DNA of 58,864 nucleotides, taken from the NCBI RefSeq assembly GCF_029478095.1, contig NZ_JAKOAV010000023.1, positions 1-58,864 on the forward strand, in the 5' to 3' direction. The notes below the pieces were generated by a model that saw nothing but the letters and a program-made list of their open reading frames with translations, did not search any database and had not been told where the DNA came from. The DNA comes from Pelotomaculum isophthalicicum JI. Its GTDB lineage: Bacteria > Bacillota > Desulfotomaculia > Desulfotomaculales > Pelotomaculaceae. A program made the translations under genes and the position numbers. Of this stretch, positions 23,105-32,226 are shown one piece after another. How positions within the stretch are numbered: position 1 is the stretch's first letter; each line of letters starts with the position of its first letter.

Positions 23105-23456
23105 GGCAAATCACTCCTAAACCGGCTTGATAGAGGAGACCGCAAGATTCGTACATCGGATACACGGTGCATAGAAGGGGAATATCCTTTGCTTCAGCCA
23201 AATCTACTATTTCCTGGGAAGGCACCTTGCCACGGATAAATATCACACCAATCAAATCGATTATTTCCGCTGTACGAATTACCTGCGGGTTAATCAATCC
23301 TGTAAGAAGAACAGTCTTTTCCTTACTGTGAGCCAGGACGTCGCTCAACAAATCAGCGCCGCAAGCTGTATCCGCGTTTTTGTCATCCAGGCAGTGATGG
23401 GTAAAGCAAGTTGCTTTCAACACTTTCTGTATTTCCGAAAGCGTCAACACTAACAC
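23097..23456 (-). CDS. DRTGG-domain protein (first gene of the regulatory operon)
   Basis: A 119-residue paralogue of the gene at 21894-22235, with the same core: ACGADLLSDVLAHSKEKTVL (~32-51) and the following TAEIIDLIGVIFIRGKVPSQ unit. It keeps three extra cysteines near the N- and C-termini (ATCFTHHC, ESCGLL, VICHE). A GTG at 23456, or GTG at 23450 with GAAGG just upstream, is the start. It leads the four-gene operon and overlaps the CBS-ATPase gene. Confidence 0.8.
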   Translation of the reverse strand: MLVLTLSEIQKVLKATCFTHHCLDDKNADTACGADLLSDVLAHSKEKTVLLTGLINPQVIRTAEIIDLIGVIFIRGKVPSQEIVDLAEAKDIPLLCTVYPMYESCGLLYQAGLGVICHE

Positions 23457-23534
23457 CTTCTTTGATTTTCTGATTCCATTATTATAGTATCATATTTCTC
23501 CTACGCTTAGGCAAAGAAACTGAGGTATGGGCAA

Positions 23535-23564
23535 TTGTTTTTTTATAAAAAAAACAGTTATAAT
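23535..23564 (+). promoter_or_regulatory. Promoter of the radical SAM gene
   Basis: TTGTTT, an 18-base AT-rich spacer and TATAAT lie 48 bases upstream of the ATG at 23612. The -10 is perfect and the -35 matches four of six. Confidence 0.7.
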
Positions 23565-23611
23565 GTTCATATCTAGATACCGGATAATATTATGTAAAAG
23601 GTGAATAAAAT

Positions 23612-24745
23612 ATGGAATTATCTTTTGAACAAGGCCCCATCAGACCTCCAAGCGAAGCGGCCAGTCTTTTGCTCAGGCTTACGCGCAACTGTCCATGGAA
23701 CAAGTGCGCATTCTGCAGGTCTTACAAGGGGGCAACTTTTTCCAGGCGCAGTGTGGAAGAGATCAAAAATGACATCGACACGGTGGTTAAAATGTGCCGG
23801 TCGGTGCAGGAGATATCCCGGAAAAGCGGATTTGGCGGCTTGCTGAATATGGATGTGATGGTAAAGCTATATAATACTGGTGATTACCAATTGTTCCACG
23901 TCGCTTCCTGGCTGTATAACGGCGGTAAGACGGTTTTTCTGCAAGACGCCAATTCACTGGTCATGAAGACCGATGACGTGGTGGAAATCCTGAGATACTT
24001 AAAAGAAAGCCTGCCTTCAGTTGAACGTGTTACAACCTACGCCCGGTCGAGCACACTGGCGCGTAAGAGCGTTGAGGAACTGACGGCGCTGAAACAGGCC
24101 GGTTTATCCCGCATCCACGTGGGAATGGAGTCAGGGTCCGACGATGTTCTTAAACTAATCAATAAAGGCGCCACCGCGCAGCAGCATATTGAGGCCGGCA
24201 GGCGGGTGAAGGAATCAGGGATATCACTTTCAGAGTACGTTATTTTAGGGATGGGGGGCAAGCGGTGGTCTAAGGAACACGCGCTTGAAACGGCCAGGGT
24301 TCTGAACATGATCAACCCTGATTTTATCCGTATGCGCAGTCTGACAGTGGCTGAAGGCACACCGCTCAGCCAAAAAGCGCGAAACGGTGAATTCGCGGAA
24401 GAAACCGAGGAAGAAGTAGTCGCCGGCGAAAAGCTGCTCATTGAACGTCTCGACGGTATTCAAAGCAATCTGGTCAGCGACCATTCCATGAATTTGCTGG
24501 AAGAAGTCAACGGCAAACTGCCGGAAGATAAGCCGGCCATGATAGGAATAATTGACCGCTTTCTCGCCCTGCCGGAAAGGGAAAAACAAAATTTCATCCT
24601 GGGCAAGCGCTGGGGGGTTTACCGCGTGCTGGATGATCTGCGTGACGCGTCAAACCATGCCAGGGTTGCCGACGCCCTTGATAAACTGGAAAAAGAGGGT
24701 AAGTACCATGCCACCTTGTCTTACCTGAAAAACCAGGTAATCTAA
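23612..24745 (+). CDS. Radical SAM protein, CX4CX2C subtype
   Basis: A 377-residue B12-independent radical SAM enzyme. The cluster motif is CPWNKCAFC (~29-37), with four rather than three residues between the first two cysteines, a known subtype. SAM-binding features follow: FLQDANSLVM (~107), the RVTTYARSSTL strand (~133) and HVGMESGSDDVLKLINKG (~165-182), as in Elp3/HemN/MiaB-like barrels. The C-terminal ~100 residues are helical. The substrate is unknown. The ATG at 23612 follows AAAGGTG. It stands alone, with a promoter immediately upstream. Confidence 0.85.
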   Translation: MELSFEQGPIRPPSEAASLLLRLTRNCPWNKCAFCRSYKGATFSRRSVEEIKNDIDTVVKMCRSVQEISRKSGFGGLLNMDVMVKLYNTGDYQLFHVASWLYNGGKTVFLQDANSLVMKTDDVVEILRYLKESLPSVERVTTYARSSTLARKSVEELTALKQAGLSRIHVGMESGSDDVLKLINKGATAQQHIEAGRRVKESGISLSEYVILGMGGKRWSKEHALETARVLNMINPDFIRMRSLTVAEGTPLSQKARNGEFAEETEEEVVAGEKLLIERLDGIQSNLVSDHSMNLLEEVNGKLPEDKPAMIGIIDRFLALPEREKQNFILGKRWGVYRVLDDLRDASNHARVADALDKLEKEGKYHATLSYLKNQVI

Positions 24746-24761
24746 CAAACACGAAGTAAGA

Positions 24762-25109
24762 CTAGGATGACTTACTCCTCTGTAAAACATGAGAAATAAT
24801 AAACAACCCGCCGATAACAAATTGTGGAATTGAAAGAAATAGAAAATATTCAATATTCCTATAGGTCTTAAAATAAAATGTGAATAACATGCCAAGTATA
24901 ATAAAAGCTAAGCCGCTAAATTGAGGATATTTCCAGAAGATAATTAGAGCTGTAAGAAAAATAAATGTCGGTATCAGATGCATTAAGAAACCTATTAAGT
25001 TATCAATAAATGATACTTCATCTGAAAACGCGTCTAAGGCAAAAATTGATATAAATAGTATAAATATAATCGCAAGCACTCTTGAAACCCAAACAAGTTT
25101 GTTACTCAT
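24762..25109 (-). CDS. Small integral membrane protein (four helices)
   Basis: A 115-residue protein starting at ATG 25109 (AGGT upstream) and overlapping the end of the DUF3795 gene by 8 bases. Four hydrophobic segments are visible: VLAIIFILFISIFAL, FLMHLIPTFIFLTALIIF, LAFIILGMLFTFYF and FLSIPQFVIGGLFIISH. Family resemblance is to small DUF-type membrane proteins of Clostridia; no catalytic or transport motif can be seen. Confidence 0.7.
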   Translation of the reverse strand: MSNKLVWVSRVLAIIFILFISIFALDAFSDEVSFIDNLIGFLMHLIPTFIFLTALIIFWKYPQFSGLAFIILGMLFTFYFKTYRNIEYFLFLSIPQFVIGGLFIISHVLQRSKSS

Positions 25110-25344
25110 TGGTTTTACCTGAAATATATGTACAGTAACCATAACTGATTGGGCCTTTTTTGGTAGTTTCGCAGGGAAACTCAGGACATTCGAAACATAA
25201 CGAAACGTTTTTATTGAATGCGCATTTTGAAATCATGCAGAATTTGTTATCTTTAGGCTTGCAGCCTTCATCACCACTAGGGCACATACCTTTTACCATT
25301 CTCGGACATTTTTCACAAGCGATTCCACATACACCTATTTTCAT
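25102..25344 (-). CDS. DUF3795-like cysteine-rich protein
   Basis: An 80-residue protein with twelve cysteines in the DUF3795 order: CGIACEKCPR, GMCPSGDEGC, FCMISKC and LCFECPEFPCE. It would bind zinc or an Fe-S cluster; the function of the family is unknown. The ATG at 25344 has GGAGG five bases upstream. The next gene begins inside its last codons. Confidence 0.8.
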   Translation of the reverse strand: MKIGVCGIACEKCPRMVKGMCPSGDEGCKPKDNKFCMISKCAFNKNVSLCFECPEFPCETTKKGPISYGYCTYISGKTNE

Positions 25345-25415
25345 ATAAACCTCCATTCTGCCGCTACCACTGGGGGCTCAAATAATAATGAAAGCCCTGG
25401 ACGTTCCTTCTGGCT

Positions 25416-25862
25416 CTATTCTGGCTTTTTAGCCGACATATGAGTTAAAATTAAATCTGTCATATCTTTAGTTCTAACACTCAATAATTCACATACCTCA
25501 CCCCGGAATATTGTTTTATCACGGGGTTTATGTGTGCCTTCAACAATTTCTATGTCAGGATATTTCTCCTTAATAACGTCAAGATACTTGTTAACGAACG
25601 GGCAAACAGACGTCATGCAATATGAGAGATGGATAGCATCAACCTTAAAGCTGGCAAGGGATTTTACTCGTTTTAAGATTTTTTCAGGGGCTCCAATTGT
25701 CGGACAACCGGCACAAGATATTATACCGACAAGAACAGTTTCCTGATCCTTGTATTTTTCAAAGAAACCTCTCTTTTTACGCATATCGGCAAGACATACC
25801 GCCGAAGCGCAATTTAGTTCCTGGGTGCAGTTCCAACACGTTAATATTCCTATCCTCGGCAT
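25416..25862 (-). CDS. CGGC-domain metal-binding-type protein
   Basis: A 148-residue protein of the CGGC family, putative metal-binding proteins of anaerobes. Conserved elements: ILTCWNCTQELNCASAVCL (~6-24), the signature at ISCAGCPTIG (~49, reading CAGC rather than CGGC) and LSYCMTSVCPF (~80). No transmembrane segment. It lies 72 bases upstream of the DUF3795 gene with the same polarity, so the three small genes may be co-transcribed. Function unknown; redox or metal handling is inferred from the cysteines. Confidence 0.8.
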   Translation of the reverse strand: MPRIGILTCWNCTQELNCASAVCLADMRKKRGFFEKYKDQETVLVGIISCAGCPTIGAPEKILKRVKSLASFKVDAIHLSYCMTSVCPFVNKYLDVIKEKYPDIEIVEGTHKPRDKTIFRGEVCELLSVRTKDMTDLILTHMSAKKPE

Positions 25863-25961
25863 GGAAACCTCCTAACGAGTTAAAACATTTATGTTATATT
25901 TCTATATTTTTAAGATTATTCCTGTAGCAATAATGGATTCTCCAAAAGCGTAATTTCCCAA

Positions 25962-26000
25962 GAAATAAAAAACGCCCACAGGTTAATTCTGAAGGCGTTT
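25962..26000 (-). terminator. Terminator after the tRNA-Gln/tRNA-Glu pair
   Basis: On the minus strand AACGCC pairs with GGCGTT across a 17-base partly paired loop, followed by TTTTATTT. It starts 11 bases past the tRNA-Glu 3' end. Confidence 0.8.
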
Positions 26001-26010
26001 TAGATATCAT

Positions 26011-26085
26011 TGGTAGCCCTAACGGGATTCGAACCCATGTCTCCACCTTGAGAGGGTGATGTCCTCACCACTAGACGATAGGGCC
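26011..26085 (-). tRNA. tRNA-Glu (CTC)
   Basis: A 75-base cloverleaf with encoded CCA. Acceptor GGCCCTA/TAGGGCT, anticodon loop CTCTCAA giving CTC, T-arm ATGGGTTCGAATCCCGT. It is separated from tRNA-Gln by one base, so both come from one transcript. Confidence 0.95.
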
Positions 26086-26086
26086 A

Positions 26087-26160
26087 TGGCTGCGGGACCA
26101 GGGCTCGAACCTAGGCTAGATGATCCAGAGTCACCTGTGCTACCACTACACCATCCCGCA
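26087..26160 (-). tRNA. tRNA-Gln (CTG)
   Basis: A 74-base cloverleaf with encoded CCA. Acceptor TGCGGGA/TCCCGCA, anticodon loop CTCTGGA giving CTG, T-arm TAGGTTCGAGCCCTG. It lies between gltX and tRNA-Glu. Confidence 0.95.
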
Positions 26161-26195
26161 ACATTATTGTTGTTACCTATCAAGCGCACTTAATT

Positions 26196-26224
26196 ATTAT
26201 ATAATAGGCTAAGTTGTAATGCAA
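26196..26224 (-). promoter_or_regulatory. Promoter of the tRNA-Gln/tRNA-Glu pair
   Basis: On the minus strand TTGCAT, a 17-base spacer and TATAAT lie just after the gltX stop and about 35 bases before tRNA-Gln. The tRNAs can thus be made independently of gltX, although read-through from gltX is not blocked by an obvious terminator. Confidence 0.75.
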
Positions 26225-26231
26225 GCAAAAA

Positions 26232-27713
26232 CTATACAACATCAGCCCCCAGCCGCTCAATATAGGCGATCGCCCTGTCCAGCCGCTGTAGTGTTTTCCC
26301 TTTCCCCATAGTAACAATAATATCAAAAAGACCGGGTGTCATAGTCCGCCCAGAGAGGGCCAGCCTGGTTGGGTGAAAGAGATCTCCTGTTTTAATCTCC
26401 AGTTCCTCTGTTAATTTCCGGTAGGCATTCTCAGTCGTCTCCAGGTTAAAGGGTTCCAATTGCTCCAGGACCTCACGGGCTTTGTACAACACCTCCGCCA
26501 CACCTGGTTTGCTGAAATATTTCTTGACTCCCTTCTCATCATAGGTGTAATCATCATCAAAGAAATAGGTAGAGGCATCCACGACCTCGTTGATGGTTTT
26601 AACCCTGGTGCGCACGGTACCTACCACATTTTTAACATACAGATAGAAGTCATGGGAGAACTCCTCCAGAATCAGCTTCTGCTCTTTAAGTATAGGAATT
26701 ACACGGTCGGTCACCTGACCCAGATCGGCTTCGTTCAGGTAATGGCCGTTGAGCCAGGTTAGTTTTTTCAAATCATAGATAGCCGCGTTCTTCCCCACAT
26801 GTTCCAGTGAGAACTGCCGCACCATCTCCTCCAACGACAGAATCTCCTCATCATTGCCGGGCGACCAGCCGAGCAGGGCCAGGTAGTTGACAAGGGCCTC
26901 GGGCAGATAGCCCTGATCCCTGAACTCTTCCACCGATGTAGCGCCATGACGCTTTGATAACTTGCTCCTGTCCGGAGCCAGAATCATGGGGACATGAGCA
27001 AAGACCGGTGTGGGCTTGTCCAAAGCCTGGTAGACCAGGACCTGCCGCGGGGTATTGGAGAGATGCTCCTCAGCCCGCAGGATATGAGTAATCTTCATCT
27101 CCAAGTCATCCACAACTGTGGCAAAGTTGTAAGTGGGCACGCCGTTTGACTTCATGATGATAAAGTCATCGAGAAACTCGTTAACAAAGGAGACATCTCC
27201 CCTGAAGTAGTCGTGAACCACTGTCTCGCCGCTGTCGGGAATTTGCAATCTAACTACGGGTTTACGCCCCTCGGCTTCCAACCGGCTCCGCTCATCAGGG
27301 GTCAAACAGCGGCAGCGTCCGTCGTAACGCGGAGCTTTCCCCGCCGCCACCGCCTCTTTTCTCCGCAAATCAAGTTCTTCCGGCGTGCAGTAGCAGTAGT
27401 AAGCCTTCCCCTCGGCCATCAACTGCGCGGTGAATTTTTGGTAAAGGTCGAAGCGTTGGGACTGGTAATAAGGCGCGTAGGGACCTCCCACTTCCGGCCC
27501 TTCATCCCAGTCGATCCCCAGCCACTTGAGGGCGGATAGAATCTGCCGGCGCGAAGCTTCAGTGGAGCGTTCAGTGTCAGTGTCGTCTATGCGCAGCACC
27601 AGCACGCCGCCGTTATGCCGGGCAAAGAGCCAATTAAAGAGAGCGGTCCTGGCTCCCCCGATATGCAAGTTGCCGGTGGGACTGGGCGCGAATCTCACTC
27701 GTATCTTGCTCAT
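26232..27713 (-). CDS. gltX: Glutamyl-tRNA synthetase
   Basis: Charges tRNA-Glu with glutamate and, in bacteria lacking GlnRS, also mischarges tRNA-Gln. Class I signature motifs: [19 protein letters not shown] at the N-terminus and KLSKRHG (~250), with a full catalytic domain and a helical anticodon-binding C-terminal half (494 residues, normal). A cysteine/histidine zinc-type segment [13 protein letters not shown]...CRC lies at ~110-145. The ATG at 27713 follows GGAGGATTGTAT. The gene ends in TAG. Its two tRNA substrates lie immediately downstream. Confidence 0.97.
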   Translation of the reverse strand: MSKIRVRFAPSPTGNLHIGGARTALFNWLFARHNGGVLVLRIDDTDTERSTEASRRQILSALKWLGIDWDEGPEVGGPYAPYYQSQRFDLYQKFTAQLMAEGKAYYCYCTPEELDLRRKEAVAAGKAPRYDGRCRCLTPDERSRLEAEGRKPVVRLQIPDSGETVVHDYFRGDVSFVNEFLDDFIIMKSNGVPTYNFATVVDDLEMKITHILRAEEHLSNTPRQVLVYQALDKPTPVFAHVPMILAPDRSKLSKRHGATSVEEFRDQGYLPEALVNYLALLGWSPGNDEEILSLEEMVRQFSLEHVGKNAAIYDLKKLTWLNGHYLNEADLGQVTDRVIPILKEQKLILEEFSHDFYLYVKNVVGTVRTRVKTINEVVDASTYFFDDDYTYDEKGVKKYFSKPGVAEVLYKAREVLEQLEPFNLETTENAYRKLTEELEIKTGDLFHPTRLALSGRTMTPGLFDIIVTMGKGKTLQRLDRAIAYIERLGADVV

Positions 27714-27769
27714 ATACAATCCTCCTGTAGATAATACCCATCTATTGAGTTTACCACAAGATGTCAAAA

Positions 27770-27800
27770 AACAACAGGAAGCCGGCCATCAATCGCCGGC
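27770..27800 (-). terminator. Possible terminator of the MBL hydrolase gene
   Basis: GCCGGC and GCCGGC form a 6-bp stem with an 8-base loop; on the minus strand it is followed by TTCCTGTTGTTTTTTG. The T-tract is delayed, so the hairpin is only moderately convincing. Confidence 0.45.
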
Positions 27801-27846
27801 GCCTTGTTAAATATTTCGAGAAACCTAATAGATTCAAAGTTTTTTT

Positions 27847-28734
27847 CTATTCACTGTCTTCGGCGTGTAGTCCCGCGTACTCCAAGTGGCACCTTACCAT
27901 TGACTCCTGCCAATAACACATTACCGGAACAGCTCGCTTTCCATGAGTATCTGTCCTCTGATAAAAGATCCCTTCCTGAGCGATTTCTTTTACTGTTTTT
28001 CTCCCTTTTTTCCAGGCGTTTAATACTTGCTCATGACGTTTTTCGATGATCGTTTTAATCCTGTCGATAGCCTCACCCGTTCCTTCACGAATAACCGGAC
28101 GGTGGCTGGAAAAAAGCTGCTTGGCATTCAATTCGCGCGCTTTCTCAATTGACGTCAGGAAATCGTTCAAGTTGCAGTGTGGGAAGCCATACCAGGGGCC
28201 AAAGCGGTCCAGGCCCAGGTCGCAGGTATAAAGGGAATTGCTCTGGGGGGCGTAAAGGCAATAATGGCCGGGCGAATGTCCCGGAGCGGGAACAGCAAGC
28301 AACTGTCCTTTTGAAATAGCCTCAATTTCCGCCAATTCATATGAACCTATGCTGGGGACATACTGCAAACCCATTCTCGGCATAAGAATCTCTTCAACCA
28401 GTTTGTGCACTCCCGCCTGGCCGTAGCCCGTTGCCCGCGACATATTCTCACTTGATTGAAGATATTGATATTCAGTCCTGTTCAAAGCCGGGCGGCAATC
28501 TGTCTCGCCGGCGATCCGCCAGGCGTCGGAGGCGTGGTCGATATGAAAATGAGAGATAAAATAGCGGCTTACGTTATTTTCCCGGATAAACGCCAGAGTT
28601 TCCTCTTCACCAAACCTGCCGTCGATCATGATTACTTCTTCACCGGAAATCAACAAACCATTGTTCATCAACCATGATTCCTGCTGGGGCGCTTCCAGGA
28701 ATTCAACACCTTCGGCTATGCTTATTCTTTTCAA
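27847..28734 (-). CDS. MBL-fold metallo-hydrolase
   Basis: A 295-residue beta-lactamase-superfamily hydrolase. The metal motif is HFHIDHASD (~62-70), with further ligands in PAPGHSPGHYCLY (~150), CDLGLDRFGPW (~170) and the late histidine SSHRPV (~210). The C-terminal ~70 residues are a helical extension. The TTG start at 28734 lies six bases after the upstream crotonase gene. In an operon with a crotonase it may be a thioesterase- or glyoxalase II-like enzyme; the substrate cannot be read from the sequence. The stop is TAG. Confidence 0.85.
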   Translation of the reverse strand: MKRISIAEGVEFLEAPQQESWLMNNGLLISGEEVIMIDGRFGEEETLAFIRENNVSRYFISHFHIDHASDAWRIAGETDCRPALNRTEYQYLQSSENMSRATGYGQAGVHKLVEEILMPRMGLQYVPSIGSYELAEIEAISKGQLLAVPAPGHSPGHYCLYAPQSNSLYTCDLGLDRFGPWYGFPHCNLNDFLTSIEKARELNAKQLFSSHRPVIREGTGEAIDRIKTIIEKRHEQVLNAWKKGRKTVKEIAQEGIFYQRTDTHGKRAVPVMCYWQESMVRCHLEYAGLHAEDSE

Positions 28735-28740
28735 GTTAAA

Positions 28741-29529
28741 TTAATTCCCCTTAAAGACAGGCTTTCTTTTTTGCGAGAAAGCCTTCAGCCCTTCCTCAAA
28801 GTCGTTGCTTAAACTCGCGCCGACAATGGACTCCCGCTCAAGGTCAAGCTGCGCCTCCAGAGTCCGCCTGTGGGCTTCGTTAATCAGCGTTTTCGCCTGT
28901 TTAAACGCTATTGAAGGGCCACCGGCGAATTGTCTCGCCCACTGTTCCACTCTTTCCGCAAAAGATTCAGCCGGGATCAACTCACTGGCCAGGCCCAAAG
29001 ACAGCGCCTCTTTCGCATCAATCACCCTGCCGGTAAAAACTAGATCCATAACCCGGGCGGCTCCCAGCATTAATGTCAGGAAATAGGTGGAACCGCCATC
29101 AGGGGTCAACCCCAGGTTGACATAAGCCTGGTTGAATTTAGCCTTATCACTGATAATCCGGATATCGCAGGCCATCGCCAGGCTGAATCCGGCCCCGCTG
29201 GCAAACCCGTTCACAGCGGCAATCACCGGCTTTTCAATATCTCTAATCAATAGAATAACCTTATTAAAATTGTCAACCAAACTGTCAAAAGCGGATTTCC
29301 AGTTCTCATCACGGGCGGAGAGCATCCATTTTACGTCGCCGCCGGCGCAAAACGCCTTGCCGGCACCGGCAATTACCAGCGCACGCACTGTTTCATCCCT
29401 TTGACAGATCTTCAAGACTTCGGTCAACTCCGCTATTATTTCATAGTTTAACGCGTTCATGGCATCAGGCCTGTTCAAGGTAATGTTGGCTACACCATCA
29501 TTTACTTTAAAAATAATGTTGCTGAACAA
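28741..29529 (-). CDS. Enoyl-CoA hydratase/isomerase (crotonase family, PaaG-like)
   Basis: A 262-residue crotonase-fold acyl-CoA enzyme. The oxyanion-hole segments are GKAFCAGGDVKWM (~62) and NGFASGAGFSLAMACD (~108). The second active-site loop reads GLTPDGGSTYFL (~137), with Asp where classical hydratases have the second catalytic Glu, as in PaaG-like isomerases. The start is TTG at 29529 with GGAGG nine bases upstream. It sits between proA and an MBL hydrolase. Without beta-oxidation neighbours the substrate is open. Confidence 0.88.
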   Translation of the reverse strand: MFSNIIFKVNDGVANITLNRPDAMNALNYEIIAELTEVLKICQRDETVRALVIAGAGKAFCAGGDVKWMLSARDENWKSAFDSLVDNFNKVILLIRDIEKPVIAAVNGFASGAGFSLAMACDIRIISDKAKFNQAYVNLGLTPDGGSTYFLTLMLGAARVMDLVFTGRVIDAKEALSLGLASELIPAESFAERVEQWARQFAGGPSIAFKQAKTLINEAHRRTLEAQLDLERESIVGASLSNDFEEGLKAFSQKRKPVFKGN

Positions 29530-29545
29530 ATTGATAACCTCCAGT

Positions 29546-30841
29546 TTATAAAGGAAACTCCTTATTCATTTTTTTATGCTTGAATGTTTTGTCCCTGTTC
29601 GCGTATTCCGCCACAATGTGGCCATTTCCTATTAAATTATATTTGTAAATAACCAGTCCTTCCAGACCCACCGGGCCTCTGGCGTGGATCTTGCTTGTAC
29701 TGATTCCCACTTCCGCGCCAAAACCATAGCGAAAACCGTCGCTAAAGCGCGTGGAACAATTCCAGAACACATTCCCCGAATCCACCAGAGCCATAAACCT
29801 GGCCGCTTTCTCTTTGCTGCCGGTAATAACGCTGTCCGTATGGCCGGAGCCGTAATGATTGATATGATTTATCGCTTCATCAATGTCTTTCACTATTTTA
29901 ATTGACAGCTTGTAATCCAGGTATTCCGTCCCCCAGTCTTCTTCCGTGGCTAAAGACACCGGAATTATTTCCATCGTCCTGGGGCAGCCGGAAATCGCGA
30001 CATCTTTCTTTTCCAGGGCTTCTTTCAGCAAGGGCAAAAACCCGGGAGCGGCTTTTTCGTGCACCAGCAACGTCTCCGTGGCATTGCACACGGCGACATA
30101 CTGGGTTTTGGAATCATCCACAATCCTTACCGCCATTTCCAGGTCGGCATCCTCATCGACGTAACAGTGACATATGCCGTCCGCGTGCCCCATTACCGGG
30201 ATGCTTGAGTGGTCCATGATATACCTGACAAAATCGTTCGAACCTCTGGGAATGATCAGGTCAATATGCTCATCCAGCTTTAACATTTCATCGACTTCCG
30301 CCCTGGTTTCCAGGAGCTTCAGCCAGTCAGCCGGAATTCCCGCTTCTTTAGTCGCCTCGATAATGATATCCGCCAGAACGCGGTTGGTTTCTTTCGCCTC
30401 GGAGCCGCCTTTTAACAGCACGCAGTTGCCGCTTTTCAGGCACAGAGTGGAAATCTGCACCAGGGCGTCGGGCCTGGACTCAAATATCACACCAATGACA
30501 CCGATCGGGCAGGTGGTTTTATAAAGCTCCAAACCCTCGTCCAATTCAGTCGCAAGCAGTGTCTTGCCGACCGGGTCTGGCAGGTTTATCAAGCTGTTAA
30601 TCCCATCGACCACATCGGCTATCTTTGTTTCGTCAAACTTCAACCTTTTCAACAGGGGCTCAGGCAGGTTCTCCTTTGCGCTCCTGTTTAAGTCTTCATC
30701 ATTTGCTTTAATGATTTCAGACTGCCGGTCAATCAACGACCCGGCTATTTGCTCTAAAGCCCGGTTTTTCAAGTCAGCGCTCATTGCAGCCATCTTTATG
30801 GACGCTTCTTTTACCTGGCGGGCAATTTCATTGATTTCCAT
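29546..30841 (-). CDS. proA: Glutamate-5-semialdehyde dehydrogenase (gamma-glutamyl phosphate reductase)
   Basis: Second step of proline synthesis: reduces gamma-glutamyl phosphate with NADPH. The length of 431 residues is normal. Family features: CPIGVIGVIFESRPDALVQI (~112-131), LKGGSEAKETNRVL, IIPRGSNDFVRYI, the catalytic Cys in YVAVCNATETLLVH (~251) and FWNCSTRFSDGFRYGFGAEV. The ATG at 30841 has AAGGAGA just upstream. No proB or proC lies nearby, so the pathway is split in this genome. Confidence 0.95.
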   Translation of the reverse strand: MEINEIARQVKEASIKMAAMSADLKNRALEQIAGSLIDRQSEIIKANDEDLNRSAKENLPEPLLKRLKFDETKIADVVDGINSLINLPDPVGKTLLATELDEGLELYKTTCPIGVIGVIFESRPDALVQISTLCLKSGNCVLLKGGSEAKETNRVLADIIIEATKEAGIPADWLKLLETRAEVDEMLKLDEHIDLIIPRGSNDFVRYIMDHSSIPVMGHADGICHCYVDEDADLEMAVRIVDDSKTQYVAVCNATETLLVHEKAAPGFLPLLKEALEKKDVAISGCPRTMEIIPVSLATEEDWGTEYLDYKLSIKIVKDIDEAINHINHYGSGHTDSVITGSKEKAARFMALVDSGNVFWNCSTRFSDGFRYGFGAEVGISTSKIHARGPVGLEGLVIYKYNLIGNGHIVAEYANRDKTFKHKKMNKEFPL

Positions 30842-30957
30842 ACTGACATCTCCTTAATAAAGCTATTTTCTGAAATATTCCATATCGCAACAACGTAAAC
30901 TTCTTGCCCTGCTTAATATTATATACTTAACTTACTCATAAGAAAATCACATAAATG

Positions 30958-32226
30958 TTAATCCTCTTCAAGCGCCATTAATCCGTCGTTGAAGGACAAC
31001 CGGCGCGGCGCTCCGATAATCTCTACATTGCTCTTCCCCTTCAACTCATCTGCCACGCTGCCGGTAACCCACATATATTCCAGTTCAAGTGTGTTGTTAA
31101 TTACCGCGCCTTTCAGGTTCACCGGCTCATCCGCGGAAAGGCTGCGGACCGCTGCTTCTATCGCAGCCCGGTCGTCAGGCATAATAAGCGGCAGCATGGC
31201 GCGCTGGACATTGCCGCTGGTAATACAATTGAGGTAGGTTGTCCGGGAATCCATTTTATCTACCAGACGTCTTGTCGTGATATCCGCCAAGCCGACACCG
31301 GTAGCGTTCCCGTGGGACGCCCCGCTTAAATCCAACACGACAATTCTGGCGATAAACGGTGTTACCGGCTCCGGCACCCCGGCTATTCTCATCCGGCCGA
31401 TCACATTCGTGTCCATTCCTGTTCCGCTAAAATTCTTTCCCATTTGCCTGACAATCAGGAAGTCCAGTCTATCCGCCGGCAGGCGCGGCATAAACCGGTA
31501 AGCCTCTGCCAGCAACCGTTCTTCAACCTCTGCCAGCTTGTCCGGAGAAAGAGCTTTAATAATGGCAGTGTCCTCATAAGCGTTTTCAACGATGCCGACA
31601 GCGCCGATAATTTTTCCCGAACGCGTAAAAACTTCTCCTATTTCAACCAGGGCCCGGGCCATCCGCCGCGGCTCCAGGCGGTGGAAACAAGTAGCGCCCC
31701 GCGTTTTTCCCAGGCCGACAGCCATCATTTTCATAAGACCGCTCTCGACCGGCCCGTGAAAAGTGGTATGGGGCTTGATCCTGTTACAGACGATAATCCC
31801 GTCGGCACGCCATGCGTTTATGTCACAAAAAACTTTCATTCCATCCGGAGTAGCGCCTATCTCCACAACTTCCTCTGAAGTCAGCACCGGGCAGCCCAAT
31901 TTTTCCTGCGTGACGCCCAGGCTGTCCAACACGGCTCTTTGTCCCCCGGCTGTGCCGCCACCGTGGCTGCCCATGGCGCCAATGATGAATGGCTCCGCCC
32001 CGGCCATTCTAACTGATTCCACCATGGCGCCCAGGATGGCGCCGATATTCTTAATACCCCGGCTTCCCGCCGTAATGGCGACCCGCCAGCCGGGCTTGAC
32101 TTTCGCTCCAAGGTTAATCCGTTCCATTTCTTTTAGAACCTTGTCGTAAGGATCGTCAATTACCGGTCTGGGAAAAACCTGCCTTATTTTAATGAAGTTA
32201 AGATGTTCCAACAATGTCAACAGCAC
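30958..32226 (-). CDS. LarA-like (lactate racemase-domain) protein
   Basis: A 422-residue protein of the lactate racemase (LarA/DUF2088) family, whose characterised member racemises lactate with a nickel-pincer cofactor. The N-terminal domain shows IIGAMGSHGGGTAGGQ (~81-96), GCPVLTSEEVVEIG and CNRIKPHTTFHGPVESGLMK (~147-166). Many members of this subgroup are uncharacterised and are not lactate racemases. No larB/C/E genes are adjacent. The start, GTG at 32226, has a weak ribosome site and could be several codons further in. Confidence 0.75.
   Translation of the reverse strand: MLLTLLEHLNFIKIRQVFPRPVIDDPYDKVLKEMERINLGAKVKPGWRVAITAGSRGIKNIGAILGAMVESVRMAGAEPFIIGAMGSHGGGTAGGQRAVLDSLGVTQEKLGCPVLTSEEVVEIGATPDGMKVFCDINAWRADGIIVCNRIKPHTTFHGPVESGLMKMMAVGLGKTRGATCFHRLEPRRMARALVEIGEVFTRSGKIIGAVGIVENAYEDTAIIKALSPDKLAEVEERLLAEAYRFMPRLPADRLDFLIVRQMGKNFSGTGMDTNVIGRMRIAGVPEPVTPFIARIVVLDLSGASHGNATGVGLADITTRRLVDKMDSRTTYLNCITSGNVQRAMLPLIMPDDRAAIEAAVRSLSADEPVNLKGAVINNTLELEYMWVTGSVADELKGKSNVEIIGAPRRLSFNDGLMALEED

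Noticed and set aside
27714-27846. T-box leader for gltX
   Set aside because: The space upstream is only about 130 bases and contains neither the conserved T-box sequence nor a specifier-type stem.
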